In this document: positions 45,087 to 53,811 of the stretch, piece by piece
Position numbering within the stretch: position 1 is the first letter of the stretch
How the letters are laid out: the number at the start of each line of letters is the position of its first letter
Source of the DNA: a candidate division TM6 bacterium GW2011_GWE2_42_60
GTDB lineage: Bacteria > Babelota > Babeliae > Babelales > Babelaceae
Assembly (NCBI GenBank): GCA_000996275.1
Contig: LCEG01000001.1
Span: 186,001-250,000 of the forward strand
Direction of reading: 5' to 3'
Length of the DNA stretch: 64,000 bases
The notes under the pieces: generated by a model
Told to the model about the DNA's origin: nothing
Databases searched by the model: none
What the model saw: the letters and a program-made list of their open reading frames with translations, nothing else
Position numbers and translations under genes: made by a program

Positions 45087-46063
45087 CGATGATTTTCAGA
45101 GCGTAAAGCGGCTAAGAGATTTTCGAGAGGGGCGTTTTTAAATATAATCGAAAAAAGAGCATCGCAGCAGGGGAGTATGATCGTATGTTTTTTTGCGTGA
45201 GCACAGATGCTTGGGAGGGTGTTGAGGCCTTCTGCGGTAAGGGTATTTTGTGCAAGTGTAGAGGCTAGATTTTTACCTTCCCCGATCATTTTACCAAGAC
45301 GCATATTACGACTCTGACAACTAAAACAGGTAAGCATGAGATCGCCTATTCCGGCTGGCCCATAAAGCGTCTCTTCCCGTCCATTAAGGGCAACAAAAAG
45401 CGCTTTCAATTCTTCAAGACATCGAAGTACAAATAAAACTTGCGTATTACTTCCAAATCCAGCGCCACTGAGGAGTCCTACTCCAAGAGCGAATACATTT
45501 TTAAGAGCTCCAGAAAGCTCAACGCCGACAAGATCGTCGGTTGGGGTGACTATAAAATAGTTGTTAGCAATCAGCGGTATGAGTGTTTTGAGAGTCGATT
45601 GTGATTGTGCAGCTAGAGCAACAATAGTCGGTTCTTTTTGAGCAACCTCACGAGCAAAACTTGGTCCAGAAAGCGCAGCAACCGTTGTTTCGGGCCCAAA
45701 AACATCGCGTATAATTGCTGTAGGAAACAAGAATGTATCGTTTTCAATGCCCTTGCTGAGCGAGATCCAAAGGGTATCATCTCTTTTAAATTGGGCGCAT
45801 TGGATGAGAATATCTCGCATAAAAACAATGGGGATCGCCTCAAAAATAAAAGAATTTTTTAGAGCGTCTTCGAGTGAAGTGGTTGCTTTTATTGAAGAAG
45901 GAAGCGAAATGCCAGGGAGATAAAGATGATTTACCTTTGTTGTGGTAATAGAATGAGCAACTGCATTGTTAATGCACCAGAGGGTGACTTGGTGCCCATT
46001 TTGAGCTAAAAGCGATGCGCATGCAGTTCCCCAGGCTCCATCGCCTAATACGGTTATATTCAT
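45083..46063 (-). CDS. gpsA: glycerol-3-phosphate dehydrogenase [NAD(P)+]
   Basis: 326 aa. Rossmann start ITVLGDGAWGTACASLLAQNGH; catalytic Lys region SLSKGIENDTF, SGPSFAREVAQ and GVELSGALKNVFALGVGL; TYGPAGIGDLMLTC-like segment (LYGPAGIGDLMLTCFS). Makes glycerol 3-phosphate for phospholipids from dihydroxyacetone phosphate. The start overlaps the uppS stop (ATGA), forming a lipid-precursor operon. Confidence 0.95.
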   Translation of the reverse strand: MNITVLGDGAWGTACASLLAQNGHQVTLWCINNAVAHSITTTKVNHLYLPGISLPSSIKATTSLEDALKNSFIFEAIPIVFMRDILIQCAQFKRDDTLWISLSKGIENDTFLFPTAIIRDVFGPETTVAALSGPSFAREVAQKEPTIVALAAQSQSTLKTLIPLIANNYFIVTPTDDLVGVELSGALKNVFALGVGLLSGAGFGSNTQVLFVLRCLEELKALFVALNGREETLYGPAGIGDLMLTCFSCQSRNMRLGKMIGEGKNLASTLAQNTLTAEGLNTLPSICAHAKKHTIILPCCDALFSIIFKNAPLENLLAALRSENHR

Positions 46064-46884
46064 TTACCAAATCTTCTTTTTCTTTGTACAAAGATTTCGA
46101 CTGCCTGTTCAAGGTCCTCGTAGGTGATTGCTGGCCAATATTTTTCTATAAAAAGAAGCTCGCTGTAGGCGCATTCCCATGATAAGAAATTACTTAAGCG
46201 CTGTTCTCCGCTCGTGCGAATAACGAGATCTGGTGGAGGCACCCCTTTCATCCAGAGATGGGCTTCGATAGTTTGTGGGGTGATATCGGCTGGTGTAAGC
46301 TCACCGCGTGAAACTTGTTCTGCGATGGCTTTGACCGAAGCGGTAATTTCTTGTTGCCCACCGTAGCAAAAGAGAATATTGAGTTGGAGTGCTGTTCCGT
46401 TAAGTGTTTTGTTTTCTAGAGTGGTGATGGTTGGCATGAGGTCTGCAGGAATTCGGGAACGATCGCCAATAAACCTGATACAGACGCCTTTATCAATTAC
46501 CTCTTGCATTTCCTCTATTCGGAGGCCTTCTTTAACAATATGAAATATGTGAGCTAACTCGTCTGGAGAGCGATTAAAGTTTTCTAAAGAAAAGGCATAG
46601 ACAGACAGATAGGGAATATGCTGGTCGATGCAAAAACGGACAGCCATCTTAAGAGGATCTACGCCATGTGAGTGCCCTTCGATGCGGCTCAAACCATGTT
46701 GTTCTGCCCAGCGGCGATTGCCGTCCATCATGATCGCGAGGTGCCGTATGGTATGTATTAGTTTTTTATGACTCTTGGATTCATCTGGCCTGAGAGCGTT
46801 TTTTGGTGAAAAAAGATAGAAGAGAGAGCTCGTCATAACGATGAGACAGATACTGCTTATAAGAATAATTTTTTTCATAGTCAT
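46060..46884 (-). CDS. uppS: isoprenyl transferase (undecaprenyl-PP synthase) with N-terminal anchor
   Basis: About 274 aa from the ATG at 46884 (TTG 46899 and ATG 46878 are alternatives; no clear ribosome binding site). A membrane segment (IILISSICLIVMTSSLFYLF) precedes the enzyme. HLAIMMDGNRRWAEQHGLSRIEGH contains the catalytic Asp and FPP-binding motif. YLSVYAFSLENFNRS and PDLVIRTSGEQRLSNFLSW are also diagnostic. Makes the C55 carrier for wall and LPS synthesis. Most UppS are soluble and ~250 aa; the anchor matches the odd anchor on MurG in this genome. Confidence 0.93.
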   Translation of the reverse strand: MTMKKIILISSICLIVMTSSLFYLFSPKNALRPDESKSHKKLIHTIRHLAIMMDGNRRWAEQHGLSRIEGHSHGVDPLKMAVRFCIDQHIPYLSVYAFSLENFNRSPDELAHIFHIVKEGLRIEEMQEVIDKGVCIRFIGDRSRIPADLMPTITTLENKTLNGTALQLNILFCYGGQQEITASVKAIAEQVSRGELTPADITPQTIEAHLWMKGVPPPDLVIRTSGEQRLSNFLSWECAYSELLFIEKYWPAITYEDLEQAVEIFVQRKRRFGK

Positions 46885-46908
46885 TATGAGATAATCCAAC
46901 GATTTTTA

Positions 46909-47652
46909 TTAAATTTTATTTTTTACACAGAGCGTTTGATGTATTTTGGGCCGTAGCCAAAAAGAGAGTTTCGATTTGATAAATGCGAACAGGGTTGCAA
47001 AAAGCATTCCAATAATGCAAGATCCTAAAGCAAAAATGAGGCGTTCACTGGCTACCACGGGAATGAGATTGTTCCACGCTAAAGCCGAGGGGATTTTGCC
47101 TGCGTAGAGCCACAAAACAGATCCGACTGCATGGCAAGCAAAGGTGCTGCCAAGTGCCGTTAAAAATATTGAGGGTTTTGGAATAAAGGCTATAATAAGC
47201 GGTATAAACCAGAAACAGGGGTAGAGTAGTGCAAACCGTCCAACCGGATGAATAATAAAAGCGATGCCACAAACGAATACCATCGCTGCGCAGAGCCCTC
47301 GTTTAAAATAGAGATAGTTTGATGAAGCAATGAGCGCTGCATAGAGCATGCCACAACTGCTTGCTAAATGTGCCGCAAGAAGTGTTTTGCAGATGGCTGC
47401 TGAAAATGAAAAATGTAGAACAAAATTCAAGAACCCCCAGAGACTCATAAGCAGTGGTCCAGCGACCATGCCAATAAGTGGGTAAAGTGATTGGTTGAAC
47501 GCGAATATCCCACTGAGAGATCCCTGAATGTGAGTGATATTCCAGAAAGAAAGGAGAAATGCGAGTATGATTAAACAGATCACTTTTATACAAGTGGATG
47601 AAAAAGGTGAAAAAGAGTGATTGGTAAAAGAGGTGCGATACGGTTTTGTCAT
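46909..47652 (-). CDS. six-helix integral membrane protein, unknown
   Basis: 247 aa from the ATG at 47652 (AGGA 8 nt upstream). Hydrophobic segments are spread throughout, with a basic C-terminal tail. Size and layout resemble ECF-transporter S components, but no diagnostic motif (such as AxxxA of the T-component interface) could be assigned. It lies upstream of uppS-gpsA on the same strand, so a precursor or vitamin transport role is possible. Confidence 0.65.
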   Translation of the reverse strand: MTKPYRTSFTNHSFSPFSSTCIKVICLIILAFLLSFWNITHIQGSLSGIFAFNQSLYPLIGMVAGPLLMSLWGFLNFVLHFSFSAAICKTLLAAHLASSCGMLYAALIASSNYLYFKRGLCAAMVFVCGIAFIIHPVGRFALLYPCFWFIPLIIAFIPKPSIFLTALGSTFACHAVGSVLWLYAGKIPSALAWNNLIPVVASERLIFALGSCIIGMLFATLFAFIKSKLSFWLRPKIHQTLCVKNKI

Positions 47653-47778
47653 TTTTAATCCTAAAAGCATATCATGAACACTGTATAGGTGGTTGATTAC
47701 AGCGTATCATAAAGTTTATATTTCTAAAATACGTGAAGTCAGTTAAATTTAGTATGTTTAAACAAGAGGTAGAATAGC

Positions 47779-48639
47779 ATGCCAATGTGGACTTTTATCT
47801 TTATATCATTGATAGTGACGTCATTTTTGTGGGGTTTAGGGCGAGCTGAGCGCGCATGGGCGCGGAATGAGCCTGAGATTGATATACTTCGATTTCCTTC
47901 AAAGCGGGTGGCGATAGCCTTCGACATTCATGGCGTTCTCTTTTCTTTTGACGGTGGTGCTGCTGCCACGGTGACGCTTTCGTACGGCACCCTCGTAGCA
48001 CTTGCGCAAAAATTTTTTGGGTTTAAGGGCTTCTTGATAAGCAGCGCTCCTGTTTTAATTCCACTCTGTTATGGGCTTGGAAAATATGGTTATTATGCTC
48101 TTTATTATGGAGTAATTCCTACGGTTGAATACCATATTTTTGGGGGCAATTTTTTTCTTTTTAGAGCTTTACGGTGGGCATGGGTTCTGCTTTCTCGTTT
48201 TTATTCCCCTTGTTCTGACGTCTTTGAATATGCGTGGTCTTTAAAAAAGCGTGGATATGTTCTTTTTATTGAGTCTGACATAGGGCCCTGGGCGTATGAA
48301 GATTTGAAAGAGCGCTATCATGAGTTCTTTGTGCGGGATGGTGTTGAGCTTTTTGATGCAGTTTTCTCTCCAGGAGGAGATTTTTTGTGCGAAGCTGTTG
48401 AAAGCGATGATCATGAACAGGTAAAATGGGTTAATAAGTCTGATGAGCGTTATTTAGACCTCTTTAAGATTGCAACCAAGTCTCGCTGGCCCGATTTAGA
48501 GAAGGTTATTCTTGTTGATAACAATGCGCGTAATTTGCGCTGCTCTTTGAGATCAACCTTTTCTGGGTTTTACATTCCGCTTCTCTTTTCTAAAATAGAT
48601 AAGCTAGAAGATGACTTCAAAGAATTAGGTGTTTTTTAA
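47779..48639 (+). CDS. membrane-anchored HAD-like hydrolase
   Basis: 286 aa; AAGAGG upstream. N-terminal membrane segment (TFIFISLIVTSFLWGLG). AIAFDIHGVLFSF is a HAD motif I (DxxG with the nucleophile Asp and general acid replaced by I-H). YVLFIESDIG may be motif II (Ser) and KVILVDNNARNL the acidic motif IV, where the usual DD is DN. A long hydrophobic cap insertion (~65-140) is unusual. Substrate unknown; the deviations leave catalytic activity uncertain. Confidence 0.65.
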   Translation: MPMWTFIFISLIVTSFLWGLGRAERAWARNEPEIDILRFPSKRVAIAFDIHGVLFSFDGGAAATVTLSYGTLVALAQKFFGFKGFLISSAPVLIPLCYGLGKYGYYALYYGVIPTVEYHIFGGNFFLFRALRWAWVLLSRFYSPCSDVFEYAWSLKKRGYVLFIESDIGPWAYEDLKERYHEFFVRDGVELFDAVFSPGGDFLCEAVESDDHEQVKWVNKSDERYLDLFKIATKSRWPDLEKVILVDNNARNLRCSLRSTFSGFYIPLLFSKIDKLEDDFKELGVF

Positions 48640-48702
48640 GATTTTTTTAAAAAAGTGCGAAAAAGTTTTGCATTTTAAAAAAAATCGGATACGATATTAA
48701 TA

Positions 48703-48780
48703 ACTTTGAATAAGGTTGTTGATCAATTTGACCTCCATTTCCCCTGTCTTGGACTGTTCTAGTCCAGATGGGGGTTTCTT
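48703..48780 (+). ncRNA. candidate small RNA or leader ending in a strong terminator
   Basis: TTGCAT (48669-48674) and TACGAT (48691-48696), 16 nt apart, could start a ~75-nt RNA. It ends in a 14-bp stem with one bulge: CCCCTGTC-T-TGGACT (48741-48755), loop GTTCT, AGTCCAGATGGGG (48761-48773), then TTTCTTT. Alternatively it is just the terminator of the HAD gene 100 nt upstream. Confidence 0.35.
48741..48780 (+). terminator. Rho-independent terminator
   Basis: Outer CCCC (48741-48744) pairs with GGGG, and inner TGGACT (48750-48755) with AGTCCA (48761-48766), continuous but for one bulged T. A TTTCTTT tail follows. No gene directly abuts it on the left; the HAD gene stops at 48639. Confidence 0.85.
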
Positions 48781-48883
48781 TATGGTTTTTTAGTGTAGTA
48801 AAGTCATCGAGAGAGCTTGTTATGGGTTCATATTGCTATTGATCCTCTCTTGTTTACCGGTTGTCTTCTGCGAAAGCGTTTAG

Positions 48884-49963
48884 ATGAAAATCCCTTTTCC
48901 TCGGATGTTTCCCTTTAAAAAACAGGGACGATTTTTAAATTATATTGAAGAGCAGCAAGAAGGTTTTGCTGGTGTTGTGCGTATGTGTACACGAGCAATT
49001 TTTCAGCGCAATACGGGTATTGATGAACTTCGAGCAGGGTGGGTTACACTACCAGGAGCTCCTCATGCTAGTGAGACAGCGTCAGGTGACGATATTCCTC
49101 GTATTCAATGGATTGGCCATTCTTCTTTTTTGATTACTATTGGTGGATTTACGGTTATAACAGACCCCATTTTTGGGAGCTCTTCATGGCTTTTCCCCCG
49201 GTGGACACCGCCAGGAATTTCTCTTGATGCGCTGCCGCATATTGATGCAGTTTTAATTTCCCACAATCATTATGATCATCTTGATATTCCAAGCATTCGT
49301 TTGATTGCCAAGCGGAATCCTTTGGTTCAAATCTTTGCGCCTTGGGGTGACCGGGCATTGCTTGTTCGATCAGGTTTTTCTCGGGTGACTGAGTGCATGT
49401 GGTGGGATGATTTTTCGCTTGTACATGATGCGCTTAAGCAAAAGCTTGAGCTCTATTTTCTACCTGCCGTGCACTGGTCTCGACGTGCCTTATTTGACCG
49501 GAATCGGTCTCTCTGGGGGAGTTGGATAGTGCGAGTTGGCGAACAGGCTGTCTATTTTGCCGGAGATACCGCTTCGGGAGAGCATTTTAAAGCAATTGCT
49601 CACGAGTTTCCGTCTATTAATACAGCTCTTATGCCTGTAAGCCCCTGTGAACCACGTGCATCCATGCGCTTTGTACATCTTTCTGCTGAAGATGCCGGAG
49701 AGGCGTTTCTTGCGCTTGGTGCCCATCGGTTTGTTCCAATGCATTGGGGAACATATCACTTTGGGGAAGATCACCCTTTGGTGCCGATTCGGCGTCTTAC
49801 TGCTTGGTGGGAACGCGAAAAAGAGCAGCTTTTAGACCGACAACTAGCACTTCTTAAAATAGGGGAATGTTGTGTCTGCACTCCAGCTCTACCTCAAAAA
49901 GTTGAAGAACAGCAATCTCCTCTTTATGTGCGTCCTGCTAGAGAATCAGAGCTAGCGCCTTAG
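48884..49963 (+). CDS. metallo-beta-lactamase-fold hydrolase, NAPE-PLD-like
   Basis: 359 aa. IQWIGHSSFLITIGGFTVITDP starts the fold. The metal site SHNHYDHLD (HxHxDH), PAVHWSRR, FAGDTASG and PMHWGTYHFGEDHP are all present. The pattern matches N-acylphosphatidylethanolamine-hydrolysing phospholipase D-like proteins, which are found in bacteria with uncertain substrates. A phospholipid or N-acyl lipid substrate would suit an organism exposed to host membranes (inference). No signal peptide. Its 3' end overlaps the convergent ankyrin gene by 26 nt. Confidence 0.88.
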   Translation: MKIPFPRMFPFKKQGRFLNYIEEQQEGFAGVVRMCTRAIFQRNTGIDELRAGWVTLPGAPHASETASGDDIPRIQWIGHSSFLITIGGFTVITDPIFGSSSWLFPRWTPPGISLDALPHIDAVLISHNHYDHLDIPSIRLIAKRNPLVQIFAPWGDRALLVRSGFSRVTECMWWDDFSLVHDALKQKLELYFLPAVHWSRRALFDRNRSLWGSWIVRVGEQAVYFAGDTASGEHFKAIAHEFPSINTALMPVSPCEPRASMRFVHLSAEDAGEAFLALGAHRFVPMHWGTYHFGEDHPLVPIRRLTAWWEREKEQLLDRQLALLKIGECCVCTPALPQKVEEQQSPLYVRPARESELAP

Positions 49964-51794
49964 CAACAGCCTCGGAAGAACTTCCCGTTGCAGGTGCTTT
50001 GAGTGCCGCTAAGTAATCTATTATCTCTTTCCATTCTCGAGCAATGGCAATATCCCGTGCGGTTATGGAGGTGTTTGTGGTGTTTTGTTGTACTGAAAAG
50101 ACTTGTCCTGGATTTGCAACAAGGCTCTTATTACTTGGATTTTCAACAAGTTGTTTAACAATTTCTTTATTGCCAAGTGCGGCTGCAAGATGAATTGGGT
50201 AGAAGGTCATTTCAGCAAGTCCTGACCCTTCTGTTTTGACGGGTTGGTTTGGGTTAACGCCGAGTTTGAGGAGTAACGCAACAAGGTCGGGTGAATCTGC
50301 CTTAATGGCAAACCAGAGCGGCCGTACTAATGCTTTTTCTCTTTTTACGGGTGTTGAAAAATTAAAGCCCTGTTTTTTAAAGAGTTCGAGCTGGGGTTTG
50401 TCGATTTTACGGAGTGCAAGCGCAATTTTTTCTTCGGGGGGGAGTTTGTTGGGAAAGGCTTCTGCAAGAAAATCACCAACGTCTTCGTGATCATTTTCGT
50501 ATGCGGCAAAAATAGCGGTATTGTCGGGGCCTACGAGTGCATTTTTATTCACCAGGTATTTAACGACATCAAGAAGGCCTTCCCGTGCATTTGCAACAAG
50601 TAAAGCATCATTATTGCTGTGAATATCAACTTTGGCTTTTTCAAATAATTGAATAAGTGCAATGGAGCGTGCAAGCAGAAGCGGGGTAAGCCCTGCTTTA
50701 TTAGGTGTGTTCGGTTCTGCTTTATTTTTCAAGAGAAAAGCGGCTATATCAAGTTTTTTTTGTTTGACTGCTTCGTGAAGAAGCGAGTTCCCTTGGTCGT
50801 CTTTACTTGAAGGATTGAGCCCATTTTCGACAAGTTTTTTAATAGTGCTCCAATCATTTGCGGCGCGGGCGCTGGGAAGTCGGAGTTCAAGAAATGTTTT
50901 ATTGCGCTTATCTGAAGCAAGTAATTCATCCGCAACATCAAGATGATTGTATTTGAGTGCTTCTTTAAGTGCTGACCCCTCGACATTCATTTTTATGCCG
51001 CGGCGGAGCAGCTCTTTGACGATTGCAAGTGAGCCGTTACGTGAGGCAAGCTCAAGAAATTTCCCCTTATCGACGTTGAGGTCAGCGCCTGTTTTTGCAA
51101 TAAGCATGAAAAGATCAAAGTTCTGCGCTGTCAAAAGCAGAGGAGTTTCGCCTGCATTGTTGGTGATTGCAGTTGAAGCGCCTTTTTTAAGAAGATAATC
51201 AACCTCATCAATCTTCGCAGCTTTAAGTGCATAAAAGAGAAGGGTATTGCCATCAAAAAAGCGTCGATCAATGGGGAGCCCCAATTCTATGTTATTGCGA
51301 ATGCTCTTCCAGTCGTCTTTTTTGAGTGCGTTTTCTGTTTCGACTTGGAGGATGCCGTGGTTTTTTGGATTTGGACTTTTAAGTAGATTTGCAATTGTTT
51401 GAAATCCTCCATTGAGAGCTGCTCGATAGGCATTTCCATCAGGTTGTAGTTGAATACCCTGTGTTAAAAGCCATTCGACCAGTTCTTGGTTTCCGGCGCC
51501 AGCAGCTTTTGTCAAAAGTGAGTTGCTATCGACGTGCCCGTCGGCACCAGAAAAGATAAGGAATTGAGCGATCTTTGTTTTATCTTGTTGGTAGGCGTAA
51601 AGGAGGGGTGGCGTTCCCGTTTCGTCACGTAGGTTGACGAGTGAGTTGTCTTTGCCCACAAGCTGTTGTACAAGATCAAGATTGGCTGCCTTGACGGCAT
51701 CGGTAAGTGCGTTTGGATGTAAGCTTGAATAAAACCCTAGAATGAAAAAAAGCCCTAACCGGGCTAAAATTTTATACGCCTGACTTTTGATCAT
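49938..51794 (-). CDS. exported ankyrin-repeat protein with a 150-residue super-repeat
   Basis: 618 aa from the ATG at 51794 (AAGGAG, 7 nt spacing). N-terminal signal/anchor ILARLGLFFILGFYSSLHPNA. The rest is about fifteen ankyrin units (for example GNSLLHEAVKQKKLDIAAFL, FYPIHLAAALGNKEIVKQLV). Groups of about five units are themselves repeated: DWKSIRNNIELGL and DWSTIKKLVENGL open two blocks that align over ~130 residues, and the N-terminal block matches more weakly. Ankyrin proteins of intracellular bacteria often bind host proteins; here export makes a host-facing or envelope role possible. Confidence 0.9.
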   Translation of the reverse strand: MIKSQAYKILARLGLFFILGFYSSLHPNALTDAVKAANLDLVQQLVGKDNSLVNLRDETGTPPLLYAYQQDKTKIAQFLIFSGADGHVDSNSLLTKAAGAGNQELVEWLLTQGIQLQPDGNAYRAALNGGFQTIANLLKSPNPKNHGILQVETENALKKDDWKSIRNNIELGLPIDRRFFDGNTLLFYALKAAKIDEVDYLLKKGASTAITNNAGETPLLLTAQNFDLFMLIAKTGADLNVDKGKFLELASRNGSLAIVKELLRRGIKMNVEGSALKEALKYNHLDVADELLASDKRNKTFLELRLPSARAANDWSTIKKLVENGLNPSSKDDQGNSLLHEAVKQKKLDIAAFLLKNKAEPNTPNKAGLTPLLLARSIALIQLFEKAKVDIHSNNDALLVANAREGLLDVVKYLVNKNALVGPDNTAIFAAYENDHEDVGDFLAEAFPNKLPPEEKIALALRKIDKPQLELFKKQGFNFSTPVKREKALVRPLWFAIKADSPDLVALLLKLGVNPNQPVKTEGSGLAEMTFYPIHLAAALGNKEIVKQLVENPSNKSLVANPGQVFSVQQNTTNTSITARDIAIAREWKEIIDYLAALKAPATGSSSEAVAKALALIL

Positions 51795-51824
51795 TACGTT
51801 ACTCCTTTTTACGTATATATCGGA

Positions 51825-51853
51825 AGGGGCCCTTCTGTTATTGAAAGGCCCCT
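51825..51853 (-). terminator. hairpin between the cysteine synthase and ankyrin genes
   Basis: On the minus strand GGGGCCTTT pairs with AAGGGCCCC around CAATAACAG. The tail is TTCCGATATA, only weakly T-rich, so it may terminate or attenuate transcription from the cysteine synthase gene into the ankyrin gene. Confidence 0.5.
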
Positions 51854-51861
51854 CGGGTTTT

Positions 51862-52776
51862 TTACTCGAAATAATTCTTAGTGAGGTAGGCTCGGCCAGA
51901 GTCTCCAAAGATGATAACAACGATGTCTTTTGGTGAGAGCTTTTTTGAATACTCATAGGCAGCATACGCAACAGCACCACTGGATGGACCAAGTAAGAAG
52001 CCATGTTTGTGGGCCATTGTTTTGAGTATTGCTATGGCATTTTCGTCGCTTACTCCAATAAATTCATCAATTGGTGCGGCTGCTACGTGGGGAGAGTCAT
52101 AATCGACGCCGAGTCCTTCAAGCTGGTATGGCTGAGGGTGCCCTTTTGTCGAAAGGTAAGATGTTGCAGCGTCAACACCAACAACGACAATGTTTTTGTT
52201 CCGTTCTTTGAGATAGGATCCGGCACCACAAATGGTTCCTCCGCTTCCTGCAGCTGCAATAAAGTGTGTTATTTCACCACCCGTTTGATTCCAAATTTCG
52301 GGGCCGAGGCTGTAGTAATGAGCACGAGGGTTGTCGCGATTAAAATACTGAGCAATCATAAACGAGTTTGGGGTTTCTTTATGAATGCGAACGGCCGTGG
52401 CATAGTATCCTTCTGGATCTTCAAGATCACCAGTCGGTTTGCAAATGACGACTTTTGCACCATATGCCGCGAGTGTTGTTTTCTTTTCTTTACTTACTTT
52501 TTCAGAGACAGTAATGATAACAGGATACCCTTTTATGGCTCCAATCATTGCTGTTGCAATGCCTTGGTTTCCCGATGAAGCTTCAATAATTGTTCCGCCT
52601 GGCTTGAGTTGTCCTGTGCGTTCAGCTTCTTCTATCATAAAAGCAGCTGAGCGATCTTTTATACTGCCGGCAGGGTTAAGATATTCGAGCTTTGCGTAAA
52701 TGCGAGGTGGAGTGCCAAAATTGACAGCGACAAGCGGAGTGTTTCCAATTGCGTGAATAAGACTTTCGTAATACAT
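51862..52776 (-). CDS. cysteine synthase family PLP enzyme (CysK/CysM-like)
   Basis: 304 aa fold-type II PLP enzyme. IGNTPLVAVNF starts the fold; the PLP Lys is in NPAGSIKDRSA. EASSGNQGIATAM is the Asn loop, and AAAGSGGTICGAGSYL is the phosphate-binding loop. Full length for O-acetylserine sulfhydrylase or a CBS-like enzyme. Without a cysE neighbour the actual substrate pair is open. Separate from atpE upstream by 82 nt. Confidence 0.88.
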   Translation of the reverse strand: MYYESLIHAIGNTPLVAVNFGTPPRIYAKLEYLNPAGSIKDRSAAFMIEEAERTGQLKPGGTIIEASSGNQGIATAMIGAIKGYPVIITVSEKVSKEKKTTLAAYGAKVVICKPTGDLEDPEGYYATAVRIHKETPNSFMIAQYFNRDNPRAHYYSLGPEIWNQTGGEITHFIAAAGSGGTICGAGSYLKERNKNIVVVGVDAATSYLSTKGHPQPYQLEGLGVDYDSPHVAAAPIDEFIGVSDENAIAILKTMAHKHGFLLGPSSGAVAYAAYEYSKKLSPKDIVVIIFGDSGRAYLTKNYFE

Positions 52777-52858
52777 GCTTATCCTAAAATAAAGCAGAAA
52801 AATAGGAAAATTACGTTATTTAGTATACGGCTGTTTTTAATTGAGCGGCAAGGGGTTT

Positions 52859-53809
52859 TTATGAAATCATAAAAATAAGTCCAAATGAGATGAGTAGACC
52901 GTAAATAACATTGGTGTCAATTAACGTTTGCGCGATGATGCTTGTTCGCGAGATAGTTGCATATTGTTCTGGGTGATAGGCAATTTGCAAACATGCTGCG
53001 GCGGCTGTTTTCCCTGAGCCAATGCCAAGCCCGAAGGTGCACATACCAATTGAAATGGCAGCGCAAACGCAAAGAATGCCGTTAAGTAGTAGGGTTCCTG
53101 GATGTGTAAAAAGAGTAAGAATGGAAACAACCAGTGCAAAAAGTACCGGTGTTTCTATCATTGCTTGGCTTACGAATGAAAAAGAAAAAATCTGGTTGTA
53201 AGCGTGCCGATTGAGCCCAATGCTTTGACAAGAACTTCCTCCAAAGCGAGCAAGCCCAAGTGCGGGGCCGAGGGCACCCAATCCAAGTGCGATGCCACTT
53301 GCAAGAAGCCCTAACGCTTCTGGAACGGTGGTGATGCTTGCTGCATTATTTCGAATGATAAGGCTAATTAAAAAACCAAAAATAATAGGTGTCTGTTGAA
53401 TTGAGAGTGTGAGAAAGAGGAGGTACATGATTTTTTGGGAAAAAAGCGGTTGTCGCGCTACAGCGGCGAGTGCATTCTTAATGGGGAGTGAGGCAGCCAT
53501 TCCAATAGCACATCCGGGGATACCGAGTGCGCAGGCTATGCCGAGATGGGCAATCGCTTCAGGAAGTGAGTGGGCACCGCCCAATAATACTATGACTGCA
53601 ACAATGGTAGCGAGGAGTGCCGCGGTTTCGGTAAGTGCAAGAGAGATCATGATAATCTTGCTGACGTTTTCACGCGATGCTGGTTGTTCGTTGAGCGTTT
53701 TGAGCGCTGCACGCGCTGAAGTTGCTTGTCCAACTGCGGTTCCGATGATAGGAAGCCCAGCGGTAAAAGCTATCGATAAAAAATGGATACTGGTTGTTGG
53801 ATCAAACAT
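52859..53809 (-). CDS. atpE: ATP synthase c-subunit with four fused hairpins
   Basis: 316 aa instead of the usual ~75-90. Four tandem hairpins of ~79 residues, each with Gly-rich helix 1, a polar loop and helix 2. The ion-binding carboxylate positions are E61 (ALTETAALLA), Q139 (SIQQTPIIFG), E219 (AMIETPVLFA) and D298 (TLIDTNVIYG), at spacings 78, 80 and 79. Hairpin 2 has the loop ARQP. Hairpin 1 helix 1 keeps Gly-Gln (AVGQAT), part of the Na+-type signature. One site in four has lost its carboxylate, which lowers ions per ATP. Starts 2 nt after the atpB stop. No other ATP synthase genes are nearby. Confidence 0.9.
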   Translation of the reverse strand: MFDPTTSIHFLSIAFTAGLPIIGTAVGQATSARAALKTLNEQPASRENVSKIIMISLALTETAALLATIVAVIVLLGGAHSLPEAIAHLGIACALGIPGCAIGMAASLPIKNALAAVARQPLFSQKIMYLLFLTLSIQQTPIIFGFLISLIIRNNAASITTVPEALGLLASGIALGLGALGPALGLARFGGSSCQSIGLNRHAYNQIFSFSFVSQAMIETPVLFALVVSILTLFTHPGTLLLNGILCVCAAISIGMCTFGLGIGSGKTAAAACLQIAYHPEQYATISRTSIIAQTLIDTNVIYGLLISFGLIFMIS

Positions 53810-53811
53810 AG

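Noticed and set aside
49490-49774. 94-aa minus-strand frame within the MBL hydrolase gene
   Set aside because: Fully antisense to a well-conserved enzyme; a shadow frame.
51795-52004. N-terminal extension of the ankyrin protein
   Set aside because: It is antisense-free but overlaps the cysteine synthase gene in another frame; the ATG at 51794 has AAGGAG and is followed by a signal segment.
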